Source: Streptomyces sp. NBC_00376
Lineage (GTDB): Bacteria > Actinomycetota > Actinomycetes > Streptomycetales > Streptomycetaceae
Assembly: GCF_036077095.1 (NCBI RefSeq)
Contig: NZ_CP107961.1
Span: forward strand, 610,442-674,441
DNA length: 64,000 bases
Direction of reading: 5' to 3'
In this document: in pieces, positions 19,442-27,130 of the stretch
Layout of the letters: every line of letters begins with the position of its first letter
How positions within the stretch are numbered: position 1 is the stretch's first letter
Program-made: the position numbers and the translations under genes
The notes under the pieces: model-generated
Told to the model about the DNA's origin: nothing
The model's database searches: none
Seen by the model: the letters and a program-made list of their open reading frames with translations, nothing else

Positions 19442-19506
19442 GATCGCCTCAACGTCGGCCGCTCGGCGCTGCGGTGTGACTTCGCGATGGCGTCGGGGCA
19501 GGGGCG

Positions 19507-20538
19507 TTACGCGTCAGCGGTTCTTCTACCGTGTCGGCGGCGGATGCGGGCGCTGGCGATCAGAAGAGCGGTGCTCAATAGGAGGATCCCCGCGACCAGC
19601 GTTTTGAGCGCGCCACCGCCGGATGCTTCGGCGTCCACGGCGGCTGCCGGGGAGATGCCCGAGGTGTGCGGGAATTTGATCTCCGCGTGGAACTTCTTGA
19701 CGAGCAGTCCGCTTCTCAGTTCCAGGGTGGCGCGCCAAGGGCCGTCGGCTACTTGGTCGGTTACCGGAATCTTCACCGGCTCGGACTGATGGGGTGCCAA
19801 GCTCGTGCCCAGCTGTACCTGGTAGGGGCCCGCGCTCAGGCTTCCCGACACCGAGGAAAGCTTCAGGGTGCCGGACAGGTCCAGAGCGCGGCCCCCGGTG
19901 TTGATGATCTGGGCACGCACGATCGCGCGCCCGTCCGGGCCGCGTTCAGCCGTCATCGTGCGCGCGGTGAAGTTCGGGGCCGGGGGGTTGTGGCCCCCGA
20001 CTGAGAGATACATCCGGATGCCGGTGCGGCTCACCAGGGCGACACCACCGCCTCGACCGCCCCTGACTTGCGCCCAGACCACGGCATAGCTCTCACCCGG
20101 CGCCGCGTCCCTGGGCACCGCGATCGTCACAGTGTCGCGGACGGTGTTGTGGGCGGGAACATCGAGCGTCCTGTGCCTCAGCCTTGTCCAGGACGAAAGC
20201 TCGTTCCGCTTCCTGCCGGCTGCCCCCACGAACGAGCCGTGGGTGATCCTGGCGGCGGCCGGATACACCTCGACGTGCAAGGTGGAATCGGTGGTGTTCA
20301 GCACCTCGATGCGGCGGTGCACGGTCGTGCCCGGCCTCAGGTTGTCGATGATGTAGTGCCGTGCTCGTGGATCGTCGGCCAGGTCGGCCGGGATGTCGAC
20401 GAGGCGTACGCCGACGCTTCCTGGGCCGGAGTCCGACGAACGTGGCGGCGCCGCTGCGTTGGTCGCAGGTGAGGCAGCGCCGGTGGCCGCGATGAGTGCC
20501 GCGGCCACCAGAGCCAAAACAGGAACGAAACTGCGCAA
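19507..20538 (-). CDS. DUF916/WxL-interacting-type membrane-anchored surface protein
   Basis: A TTG start at 20538 gives a 343-aa protein with a signal peptide (MRSFVPVLALVAAALIAATG), an Ig-like peptidoglycan-binding domain (about 45-170; RRIEVLNTTDSTLHVEVYP, AVPRDAAPGESYAVVWAQV) and a second Ig-like domain (about 180-290). The C-terminus has a transmembrane helix (TLVAGILLLSTALLIASA) and a short RRRHGRR cytoplasmic tail. This is the layout of WxL-interacting proteins, which help attach WxL proteins to the wall. It lies 35 bases behind the WxL-like gene and is surely cotranscribed. The start is inferred from the signal peptide, as no ATG or GTG fits. Confidence 0.75.
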   Translation of the reverse strand: MRSFVPVLALVAAALIAATGAASPATNAAAPPRSSDSGPGSVGVRLVDIPADLADDPRARHYIIDNLRPGTTVHRRIEVLNTTDSTLHVEVYPAAARITHGSFVGAAGRKRNELSSWTRLRHRTLDVPAHNTVRDTVTIAVPRDAAPGESYAVVWAQVRGGRGGGVALVSRTGIRMYLSVGGHNPPAPNFTARTMTAERGPDGRAIVRAQIINTGGRALDLSGTLKLSSVSGSLSAGPYQVQLGTSLAPHQSEPVKIPVTDQVADGPWRATLELRSGLLVKKFHAEIKFPHTSGISPAAAVDAEASGGGALKTLVAGILLLSTALLIASARIRRRHGRRTADA

Positions 20539-20573
20539 GGTGGAGAACCCCCCAGTGATTTCGGTGTGCTGGA

Positions 20574-21107
20574 TCAGGCCACGGAATGGGTGATCGTCGA
20601 GCTGTAGGTGCCGGCCAGGGCGTCCGCCGGGATCGTGACGGAGATGGTCGGGTTCCAGACGGCGGTGTTGATGCCGGACACGCCGGTAGCGGTCTGAACG
20701 GGGCCTGGCGGGTACAGGGGATTCAGGTTGCTGGCGTTGACGGTGGCGGTGCCGGTGACGGTGGCGGATGGGGTGTTGTAGCTGCTGGAGCCGGGGGCGG
20801 AGACCGAGATGTTCTGGGGTCCTGTGAAGTCGACGCCGTTCGCGGTGACGACCCAGCCGGTCGTGCCACCCCGGTTGTCTGTCACGGTGACGTTTCCAAG
20901 TTGCGCGCTGACCGTCTGGGGGGTGCTGCTGGCAGCGACGGTGCCCAGGCTCACAGGCCCCGTCGGCACGGTGATGTCGATGGTGCCGGTGGTGACCGAG
21001 AGCGTCACCGGAGTGGTTCCGCTCTGATCGGCCGATGCCGGTAGGGGGTAGGCCAGAGCCGCCACCAGGCCGGTTACGAGTGAAGCAGCCGCGATACTTC
21101 TGCGCAT
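20574..21107 (-). CDS. WxL-like secreted surface protein
   Basis: The 177-aa protein has a signal peptide (MRRSIAAASLVTGLVAALAY, ending near ASA-D). The Ser/Thr/Val-rich beta domain is typical of actinobacterial WxL-like proteins: TVTDNRGGTTGWVVTANG in the middle and WNPTISVTIPADALAGTYSS at the end. WxL domains bind peptidoglycan noncovalently. GAGG sits seven bases before ATG 21107. Together with the DUF916 protein downstream it forms a two-gene surface complex. The role is unknown; adhesion or envelope maintenance would fit. Confidence 0.75.
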   Translation of the reverse strand: MRRSIAAASLVTGLVAALAYPLPASADQSGTTPVTLSVTTGTIDITVPTGPVSLGTVAASSTPQTVSAQLGNVTVTDNRGGTTGWVVTANGVDFTGPQNISVSAPGSSSYNTPSATVTGTATVNASNLNPLYPPGPVQTATGVSGINTAVWNPTISVTIPADALAGTYSSTITHSVA

Positions 21108-21449
21108 CTTGATCCTCAGTTGTCACAGGTGTAGGTGGAATTCATTCTTTCCTGGTATCGGCAGAAGACCGCGTTCCTGACCGTTTTCTCTGCTCTTTTC
21201 GCCGGATCAGCCCATTCGCTCTTTAGAATGATTTTTGCGACACTCCGGGGCTTTGCCCAGCGGGTCGTTTCGTTGTCGCGGGGGACGGTGGTGGCCCGAC
21301 TGCCACGCCGCCCCTTTCCACGGGCCGTGCGCTGAGGCGACGTCCCGTTGGGTGGCTGCGCCGCAGCGGATCCCGGGATATGCCCAGTGCGCCGCCACCG
21401 CACAGCCTGCCCATGCTGCGACGTGATGTCGGGGGCAGCTCGACGAGGG
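21108..21449. other. Upstream region of the surface-protein operon
   Basis: No gene recognised. The region near 21180-21240 is AT-rich for this window and probably holds the minus-strand promoter of the WxL operon. The IS3 element inserted about 340 bases upstream of the start. Confidence 0.4.
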
Positions 21450-21474
21450 CCTTGACCCCGGATTGTGAACACGT

Positions 21475-22377
21475 CTATGCGGCTTGGGCCAGGGTAGTTG
21501 CTGCGGGTTGGAGGCCGTTCTCGTAGGCGATCGGGGATCTTTGGCCGAGGCGGGAGTGCCTGCGTCGGGTGTTGTATCGGGTCAGCCGGCGGAAGGCGTC
21601 GAGCCTGGCCTCGCGCTCGCTCGGCCAGGCCTTTCGGCCTTTGAGTGTTTCTCTCTTGAAGGCTGCGTTGAAGCTTTCCGCGGCGGCGTTGTCCGCGCTG
21701 GACCCGATCGCGCCCATACTCTGCTGGACCCCTGCTGACCTGCAGATCTCGGCGAAGGCCCTACTCGTATATTGCGAGCCGTGGTCGGTGTGCATGATCG
21801 CTCCTGCCAGGCTCCCGCGGGTCCGCTCGGCGGCCGCCAGGGCGTCGGTGACGAGCTCGGTCCGCATGTGGTCGGCGATCGCCCACCCGGCCAGCCGGCG
21901 TGAGGCGAGGTCGATGACGGTTGCGAGGTAGAGCGGCTTCGCGCCGCTGACCGGCAGGTATGTGATGTCCCCGACGTACTTCGTGTTCACCACAGCCGCG
22001 GTGAAGTCACGCCCGATCAGATCTGGCGCCTTCGCCGCGGCCTGGTCCGCGACGGTGGTGCGGTGCCGGCGGCGCAACCGGACTCCCTCGAGCCCGATGG
22101 TCCGCATGATCCTCGCGACGCGTTTGTGGTTGATAGCCGGGCCGTCCCCGTCACGGAGCTCGGCGGTGATCCTCGGAACTCCGTAGGTCCCGTTGGAGTC
22201 CTGGTGGACCTTGCGTATTCGGGCCGCGAGCCCGGCCTCGACGGCCTGCCGGGCCGCTCTTGCGGCTGCGGTGCGGCGCCAGTAGTAGAAGCTCGAGCGG
22301 GCCAGGCCGAGGATGTCGCAGAGCCGCTTCACGCCGTGACGGCGCTGGTGATCCTCAACGAACTGGTAGCGGTTCAC
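21475..22377 (-). CDS. IS3-family transposase OrfB (integrase core)
   Basis: The 300-aa protein has an HTH_21-like N-terminus (YGVPRITAEL) and an rve integrase core with the DDE triad: Asp in YVGDITYLP, Asp in HTDHGSQYTS and Glu in NAAAESFNAAFKRE. It ends with the usual YNTRRRHSRLGQRSPI stretch. The start overlaps the stop of orfA by four bases. In the IS3 family the active enzyme is normally an OrfAB fusion made by -1 frameshifting at such an overlap. The frame is intact, so the element may still be mobile. Confidence 0.9.
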   Translation of the reverse strand: MNRYQFVEDHQRRHGVKRLCDILGLARSSFYYWRRTAAARAARQAVEAGLAARIRKVHQDSNGTYGVPRITAELRDGDGPAINHKRVARIMRTIGLEGVRLRRRHRTTVADQAAAKAPDLIGRDFTAAVVNTKYVGDITYLPVSGAKPLYLATVIDLASRRLAGWAIADHMRTELVTDALAAAERTRGSLAGAIMHTDHGSQYTSRAFAEICRSAGVQQSMGAIGSSADNAAAESFNAAFKRETLKGRKAWPSEREARLDAFRRLTRYNTRRRHSRLGQRSPIAYENGLQPAATTLAQAA

Positions 22378-22736
22378 CAGCGCGTCTCCGTCGCGAAATA
22401 CCGGGCCGCCTTACGGAGGATGTCGCGTTCTTCCTCGAGTTCGCGGATCCTCTTGCGTGCTGCGGTCAGCTCCGCCTGAACGTCGTTGCCTTCGGTTCGG
22501 GCAGCGGTCGGCGGTGCGGAGTGAGCGCCGGGCCGGCGCCCGTCCGCGGCTCGGATCCAGTTCCTCAGCGTCTCGGTGTTCACCCCGAGATCAGCGGCGA
22601 CCGACTTGATTGTCGCTCCCGGCCTCGACCGGTACAACGTGACCGCGTCCGCCTTGAAATCGGCGGGATAGTGCTTCATCCCCACAGGGACTCCGTTCTC
22701 CTGGACCATCAAGATCCAAGTCTCTCCGGTGTCCAA
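22374..22736 (-). CDS. IS3-family OrfA (helix-turn-helix protein)
   Basis: The conserved part begins at MKHYPADFKADAVTLYRSRPGATI; an earlier ATG adds about 20 residues. A helix-turn-helix (VAADLGVNTETLRNWIRAAD) is followed by a leucine-zipper-like coiled coil (ELTAARKRIRELEEERDILRKAARYF), the standard IS3 OrfA arrangement that recognises the element ends and dimerises. It overlaps orfB by four bases. Confidence 0.9.
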   Translation of the reverse strand: MDTGETWILMVQENGVPVGMKHYPADFKADAVTLYRSRPGATIKSVAADLGVNTETLRNWIRAADGRRPGAHSAPPTAARTEGNDVQAELTAARKRIRELEEERDILRKAARYFATETRW

Positions 22737-22772
22737 AATCCGGGGTCAAGGTCCGTTTTCGCGTTGATCGAG

Positions 22773-22844
22773 AAGGTGTCCTGAACCCGAATGGAGGAGC
22801 GACCGCATCCGCAGCCGCCCCTCCATTCGGGTTCAGGACACCTT
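22773..22844. terminator. Long inverted repeat, probable terminator of the peptidase/importer operon
   Basis: Positions 22773-22797 and 22820-22844 are a perfect 25-bp inverted repeat (arm begins AAGGTGTCCTGAACCCGAAT) around a 22-base loop. The stop codon of the 22833 gene lies inside the right arm. It ends the long minus-strand operon and lies 21 bases from the IS3 element. Such long arms exceed an ordinary terminator and could also be a leftover mobile-element end. Confidence 0.55.
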
Positions 22845-25800
22845 CGGAGTGGCTCGCACCCCGTAGTGCACGTACGGCTCTCCCGTCGGCAGTGTGTAGA
22901 ACATCACCGGAGTCCAGAACTTCCCGCCCGGTTCGCGGTACAGGAACAGCGTGTCCGAGATCGGCACCAGGTCGAACTCCTGTGTCTTCTTCGGCATGAG
23001 TTCCGCCAGCGCGCCGGTGGTGGTGTGCACCAGGCGCAACCCGTTCGGGCCCTCCGACACCTCAGCATGGACGCCGGCCCGTTCGTAAACGCCGAGGTGC
23101 CGGCTCGCGTCCACCGTGACCGGGGTCGCCGGCGGTTCGAGCGGGCGCGGCATGGCCACGTCGGCGAGTTCGGCGAAGATTTCCTGGTACAGCTCCACAT
23201 ACAGGTCGCGTGCGTGCCCGCCATTCGTCAGCAGCGTGACCGCGAGGCCCTGGTCCGGCAGCAGCCGCAGGAACGCGGACTGGCCGATCGTGTTGCCGTC
23301 GTGGCCGATCACGCGGCGGCCGTTCCAGTCGTCGCGGATCCAACCGAGGCCCCACGAATCGCCGAGGGCGTGCGGGTTCGGCACCTCAGCCTGCTTCTCC
23401 GCCATCGCCGCGGCCGATTCTTGTGACAGGATCCGCGAGCCGTCCGCGGTCAGACCGCCGGTGAGGTGCAGTCGGGCGAACGCGAGCACGTCCGCGCTCC
23501 GGGCAGTGATCAGGCCGGCCGGACCGGCCGAGCGCGGCAACTGCCAGGTCGACACCGGCTCCGGATCGGCGTCGTCCAGGGCGATGTGGCCGACCGCGGC
23601 GCGGAACAGCAACGTCTCTTCCGGCAGCGTGACGGTGTGCGTGAGCCCGAGCGGAGCGAACAGCTTGTCCCGCATGGCGGCGTCCCAGGTCTTCCCGGTG
23701 AGTTTCTCGATCACCCGCCCCATGAGGACGAAACCCGAGTTGCAGTACGAGAACGTGACACCGAGCGGGTGATTCTGCGCGGCGTCTTCCAGCAGGTCCA
23801 CATACTTCTCGACACAGTCGTCGCCTCGGCCGGTGTCGGTGAAGATGTCGCCGTCGATGCCGCTGGTGTGGGTCAGCAGGTGCCGCATGGTGACCCGCTT
23901 GGCCACCTCGGGACTGGCCAGCCGCAGTTCGGGCAGCACGTCGGTGATCGGCGCGTCGAGGTCGAGCAGATCCTCGTCGACCAGCTGCATCACCACCGTG
24001 GACGTCCATACCTTGGAAATCGAGCCGATCTGGAACAGCGAGTCCTCGGTGACTTCGACTCCGGTGGTCGTGCTCAGCACGCCGTGGGTCGCGAGCACCT
24101 CCTCGCCGGTCTCGACGCGCAGAATCCCCAGCGACGCGCCGGGAACACGGTGCTTGCGCGCCAGCTCCGCCAGCCGACGGCTCCAGTGCGCGGCCTCGAT
24201 CGGCACCCGCGAAACCCCGTCGACCGCACCCGCGTACTGCTCGACCCACTCGACGACGCGCCGGTTGTAGTCGACGCGGTGCGACGGCGGACCGTCCAAA
24301 ATGAACAGATGCGCGCCGCCGGGGTACAGCACCAGCCGCGACGGCACATCGCGTTCGCGCAGCGCAGTGAACCACTGCTCCGCCTGCCCGACCGGGCACC
24401 GGATGTCCTCGGCGCCCTGCAGAATCAGCGTCGGCGTGCGGACCTGATCGACCTGCGAGTGCGGGGACGACCTCTCGTAGTTCCTCGTCGAGACGCCGGA
24501 GAACTCGTTGACCGCCAGGAAATGTCCGCCGTCGGAGGTCCCGACCAAGCTGGTCAGATCGCTGACCACACCACCGGCGACGGCGGCGGCGAAGCGGTCG
24601 TCCCGGCTCGTCAGGTAGCAGGTCATGAAGCCGCCGTAGCTGTACCCGGTGACGGCGAGCCGGTCCGGGTCGGCGAGGCCCTCGGCGACGAGCTGGTCGA
24701 TCGGCTCCAGGAAATCCGCAGCGTCCGCGTGGCCCCACGCGCCGACCGTGGCGGCGTAGAACGCTTCGCCGTAGCCGTCGCTGGCACGCGGGTTGAGCAG
24801 CAGCACCGCCCAGCCGCGCTCGGCAAGCGCCTGGTGGTAGAGGTGAATCGAGTCCGCGGCACCGTTCCAGGCGTTGTGCGGACCGCCGTGGATGTCGATC
24901 AGCAGCGGCTGCGCGCCAGTGCGCTCGGGGTCGCGGATGAGCCAGCCTTGAACGACTGTGCCGTCGCTGATGGTGAACTCCCGCGCCTCACCGGAGAACA
25001 GTTCCGCTTCGGACACTGCCGCACCGTGCTGTGTGCGCACGTCGAGCGAACCCGTGGCGCGGTCGAGCACCGCGATCTCGCCAAACGAATCGGCCGTGGC
25101 CAGCACGATGGCCGCCTGGTCGCCGACCAGGCTCATTCCGGACACCACGTTGTCGGCGCCGGTCAGCACCGCGCGCGGCTCCCCACCGGCCAAGTCCGCT
25201 TCGTACAGATGGCTGCACCCGCGGTCGCGGATCGCGAACAACACGACGTCGCCCGCCGCGGTGAGCTGCGGCAGCACGCCCGGATAACCGGGGCCGCCGG
25301 GCATCACGTTGCGGTCGAGGGAAGCGGCCAGGTTGACCGGTTCGCCGCAGTCCAGCGGGACGCGCATCAGGCCGAGGTGCCCGGTGGCCGTGTCGGTGCG
25401 GCCGACCACCAGCAGCGCCGTGCCGTCGGCCGTCCAGCCGACGGTGCCCGCCATGCCCTCGGCGGAACCGACCAGCTTCGGCTCGGAGTTCCGCTCGGTG
25501 ACGTCGAGGATGTAAGAGGCGGACCGGAAGGTGAGGTCGGCGTCGTCGTCCTGTGCCGCGGTGAACGCCACGTGCGTGCCGTCGGGCGACCACGCGGGTT
25601 CGCCCGCGTGCCAGTCGCCGAAGGTGAGCTGCCGGACTTCGCCAGTGGCGACGTCGAGGACGTGCAGGTGGCTGCGAAGAGTCTTCAGCAGGCCGGGACC
25701 GTCGGACTTGTAGTTCAGCCGCTCGGCCACGATCGGCGCGTTCGCCGCGGGGGCCTCGACGGTCGCGGCGAGATCGGTCGCCGCGCAGAAGGCGATCTTG

Positions 25801-26156
25801 CTGCCGTCCGGGCTCCACACCGGTGCGCCCGCGCCGAGCGGGAGCGTGGTGATCTGCTCGGCTTCGCCGCCGGCCGCCGGGAGGAACCACACCTGTGGCG
25901 GACCGTCCTGGGCGCGCAGGAACGCGAGCCGGGCGCCGTCCGGAGCCCACTTCGGTGCTGCGTCAGCGTTTCCACGGGTGAGCTGCCGGGCCTCGCCCGA
26001 CTCCGTGGCCACCGTCCAGAGCGCGTCGACGTTGCGGTCCTCCTCCCGGTCCGCGGTCCTGAGCACGTAGACGATCCGGCTGCCGTCCGGCGAAAGCGCG
26101 GGCTGGCTGGGCACGGCGAGGCTGTACAGGTCTTCGATGCCGAGACGGCGGGTCAT
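22833..26156 (-). CDS. Fusion of S9 peptidase and class C beta-lactamase-fold serine hydrolase
   Basis: The 1107-aa protein joins two hydrolases. Residues 1-about 370 form a WD40/TolB-like propeller (repeated WSPDG and WAPDG motifs). Residues about 400-660 are an S9 prolyl-oligopeptidase catalytic domain with Ser506 in GYSYGGF, an Asp in GAEDIRCP and a His in GGAHLF. Residues about 670-1107 are a class C beta-lactamase/D-aminopeptidase fold with Ser712 in SISK, Tyr in YCNSG and HDG. No signal peptide, so it acts in the cytosol. The second half resembles the separate protein at 33259-34650. Its ATG overlaps the stop of the upstream ATPase gene (ATGA), so it is the last gene of the importer operon and probably cleaves imported peptides. 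Confidence 0.9.
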   Translation of the reverse strand: MTRRLGIEDLYSLAVPSQPALSPDGSRIVYVLRTADREEDRNVDALWTVATESGEARQLTRGNADAAPKWAPDGARLAFLRAQDGPPQVWFLPAAGGEAEQITTLPLGAGAPVWSPDGSKIAFCAATDLAATVEAPAANAPIVAERLNYKSDGPGLLKTLRSHLHVLDVATGEVRQLTFGDWHAGEPAWSPDGTHVAFTAAQDDDADLTFRSASYILDVTERNSEPKLVGSAEGMAGTVGWTADGTALLVVGRTDTATGHLGLMRVPLDCGEPVNLAASLDRNVMPGGPGYPGVLPQLTAAGDVVLFAIRDRGCSHLYEADLAGGEPRAVLTGADNVVSGMSLVGDQAAIVLATADSFGEIAVLDRATGSLDVRTQHGAAVSEAELFSGEAREFTISDGTVVQGWLIRDPERTGAQPLLIDIHGGPHNAWNGAADSIHLYHQALAERGWAVLLLNPRASDGYGEAFYAATVGAWGHADAADFLEPIDQLVAEGLADPDRLAVTGYSYGGFMTCYLTSRDDRFAAAVAGGVVSDLTSLVGTSDGGHFLAVNEFSGVSTRNYERSSPHSQVDQVRTPTLILQGAEDIRCPVGQAEQWFTALRERDVPSRLVLYPGGAHLFILDGPPSHRVDYNRRVVEWVEQYAGAVDGVSRVPIEAAHWSRRLAELARKHRVPGASLGILRVETGEEVLATHGVLSTTTGVEVTEDSLFQIGSISKVWTSTVVMQLVDEDLLDLDAPITDVLPELRLASPEVAKRVTMRHLLTHTSGIDGDIFTDTGRGDDCVEKYVDLLEDAAQNHPLGVTFSYCNSGFVLMGRVIEKLTGKTWDAAMRDKLFAPLGLTHTVTLPEETLLFRAAVGHIALDDADPEPVSTWQLPRSAGPAGLITARSADVLAFARLHLTGGLTADGSRILSQESAAAMAEKQAEVPNPHALGDSWGLGWIRDDWNGRRVIGHDGNTIGQSAFLRLLPDQGLAVTLLTNGGHARDLYVELYQEIFAELADVAMPRPLEPPATPVTVDASRHLGVYERAGVHAEVSEGPNGLRLVHTTTGALAELMPKKTQEFDLVPISDTLFLYREPGGKFWTPVMFYTLPTGEPYVHYGVRATPKVS

Positions 26157-27130
26157 ACGCTGGCTCCTCTGGAGATCGCGGGCTCGTGGCCCTCGGATTC
26201 ACTGAAGTGGCAGGCCGCGGCGTGTCGTCGGGGTGCGGCGTCCTTGGCCGGATCGGCGCGAAGACAGATGTCGCGGTCGGTGCGCACGAGCGGGCCGACC
26301 GGGCAGCGCGGATGGTACCGGCATCCGGCGGGCGGGTAGTGCGGGTCCGGCGGATCGGCGTCCACGGTCGCGCTCGGCTCGAGGTCGAACAGCGACTTGT
26401 GCGCCGACGGGGCGGCGTCGAGCAGGTCGCGGGTGTAGGGATGCTGCGGATCGGTGAGCACCTGCTCCGCCGGGCCGGCTTCGACGATCCGGCCGAGGTA
26501 CATCACCGCGACGATGTCGCTGAGATGGCGCACGACGGCGAGGTTGTGCGAGATGAACAGCATCGACAGGCCGAGCTGCCGCTGCACCGACCGCACCAGA
26601 TTGAGCACCGCGCCCTGCACCGAAACGTCGAGCGCGGAGGTGATCTCGTCGGCGATCAGCGCCTGCGGCCGCCCGGCGAGCGCGCGGGCGAGCGCCACGC
26701 GCTGCCGCTGCCCGCCGGACATCTCCCCGGGCAGCTGTCCGGCGCGGTCCGGATCAAGATTCACCAGTTCCAGCAGCCGCGCCACTTCCGCCCGCCGAGC
26801 CGCCTTGCTGTCCCGCGGCATCGCTTCGGTGATCGACTCGCCGATGGTCATTCTCGGGTTGAGCGACGAATACGGATCCTGGAACACCATCTGCAGCGGG
26901 CGGCGGCGCGGCAGCTTCCGCACATCCACTCCACCGAGCAGCACCCGGCCCGCGCTCACCGGCGACAACCCGACCGCTGCCCGAGCGAGCGTCGATTTGC
27001 CCGAACCGGACTCGCCGACCAGGCCGACGACCTTGCCCGTGGGAACGGTGAGGGAAACCCCGTCCACCGCGGTCAGTCCGCGCCGTCCGCCGTACCGCAC
27101 GCTGACGGAGTCGAAAACCAGCTCGCTCAT
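26153..27130 (-). CDS. Oligopeptide ABC transporter ATPase, OppF/DppF type
   Basis: The 325-aa ATPase has Walker A GESGSGKST, the signature MSGGQRQRVALARAL, Walker B ALIADEITSALD and the switch His in FISHNL. The C-terminus carries the oligopeptide-transporter extension with PPAGCRYHPRCP, where the cysteines of this family usually bind an iron-sulfur cluster or metal. It pairs with the ATPase half of the upstream fused gene to make the heterodimeric motor. The ATG at 27130 overlaps the preceding stop codon; the longer frame to 27481 is not conserved. Confidence 0.9.
   Translation of the reverse strand: MSELVFDSVSVRYGGRRGLTAVDGVSLTVPTGKVVGLVGESGSGKSTLARAAVGLSPVSAGRVLLGGVDVRKLPRRRPLQMVFQDPYSSLNPRMTIGESITEAMPRDSKAARRAEVARLLELVNLDPDRAGQLPGEMSGGQRQRVALARALAGRPQALIADEITSALDVSVQGAVLNLVRSVQRQLGLSMLFISHNLAVVRHLSDIVAVMYLGRIVEAGPAEQVLTDPQHPYTRDLLDAAPSAHKSLFDLEPSATVDADPPDPHYPPAGCRYHPRCPVGPLVRTDRDICLRADPAKDAAPRRHAAACHFSESEGHEPAISRGASV

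Larger units (their letters stand above)
21450..22751 (-). mobile_element. IS3-family insertion sequence
   Basis: The 1302-bp element has terminal inverted repeats: CCTTGACCCCGGATTGTGAACAC at the left end and the same with two changes at the right (CCAAAATCCGGGGTCAAGG). It contains the overlapping orfA/orfB pair of the IS3 family, on the minus strand. No 3-4 bp target duplication is evident at the ends. It sits exactly at the left edge of the catabolic island that follows. Confidence 0.9.

Noticed and set aside
23466..26339. A 957-codon open frame on the + strand
   Set aside because: It lies antisense to the S9/class C fusion gene. The composition is Arg/Gly/Val-rich with no family motif, which is a by-product of GC-biased third positions in the real gene.
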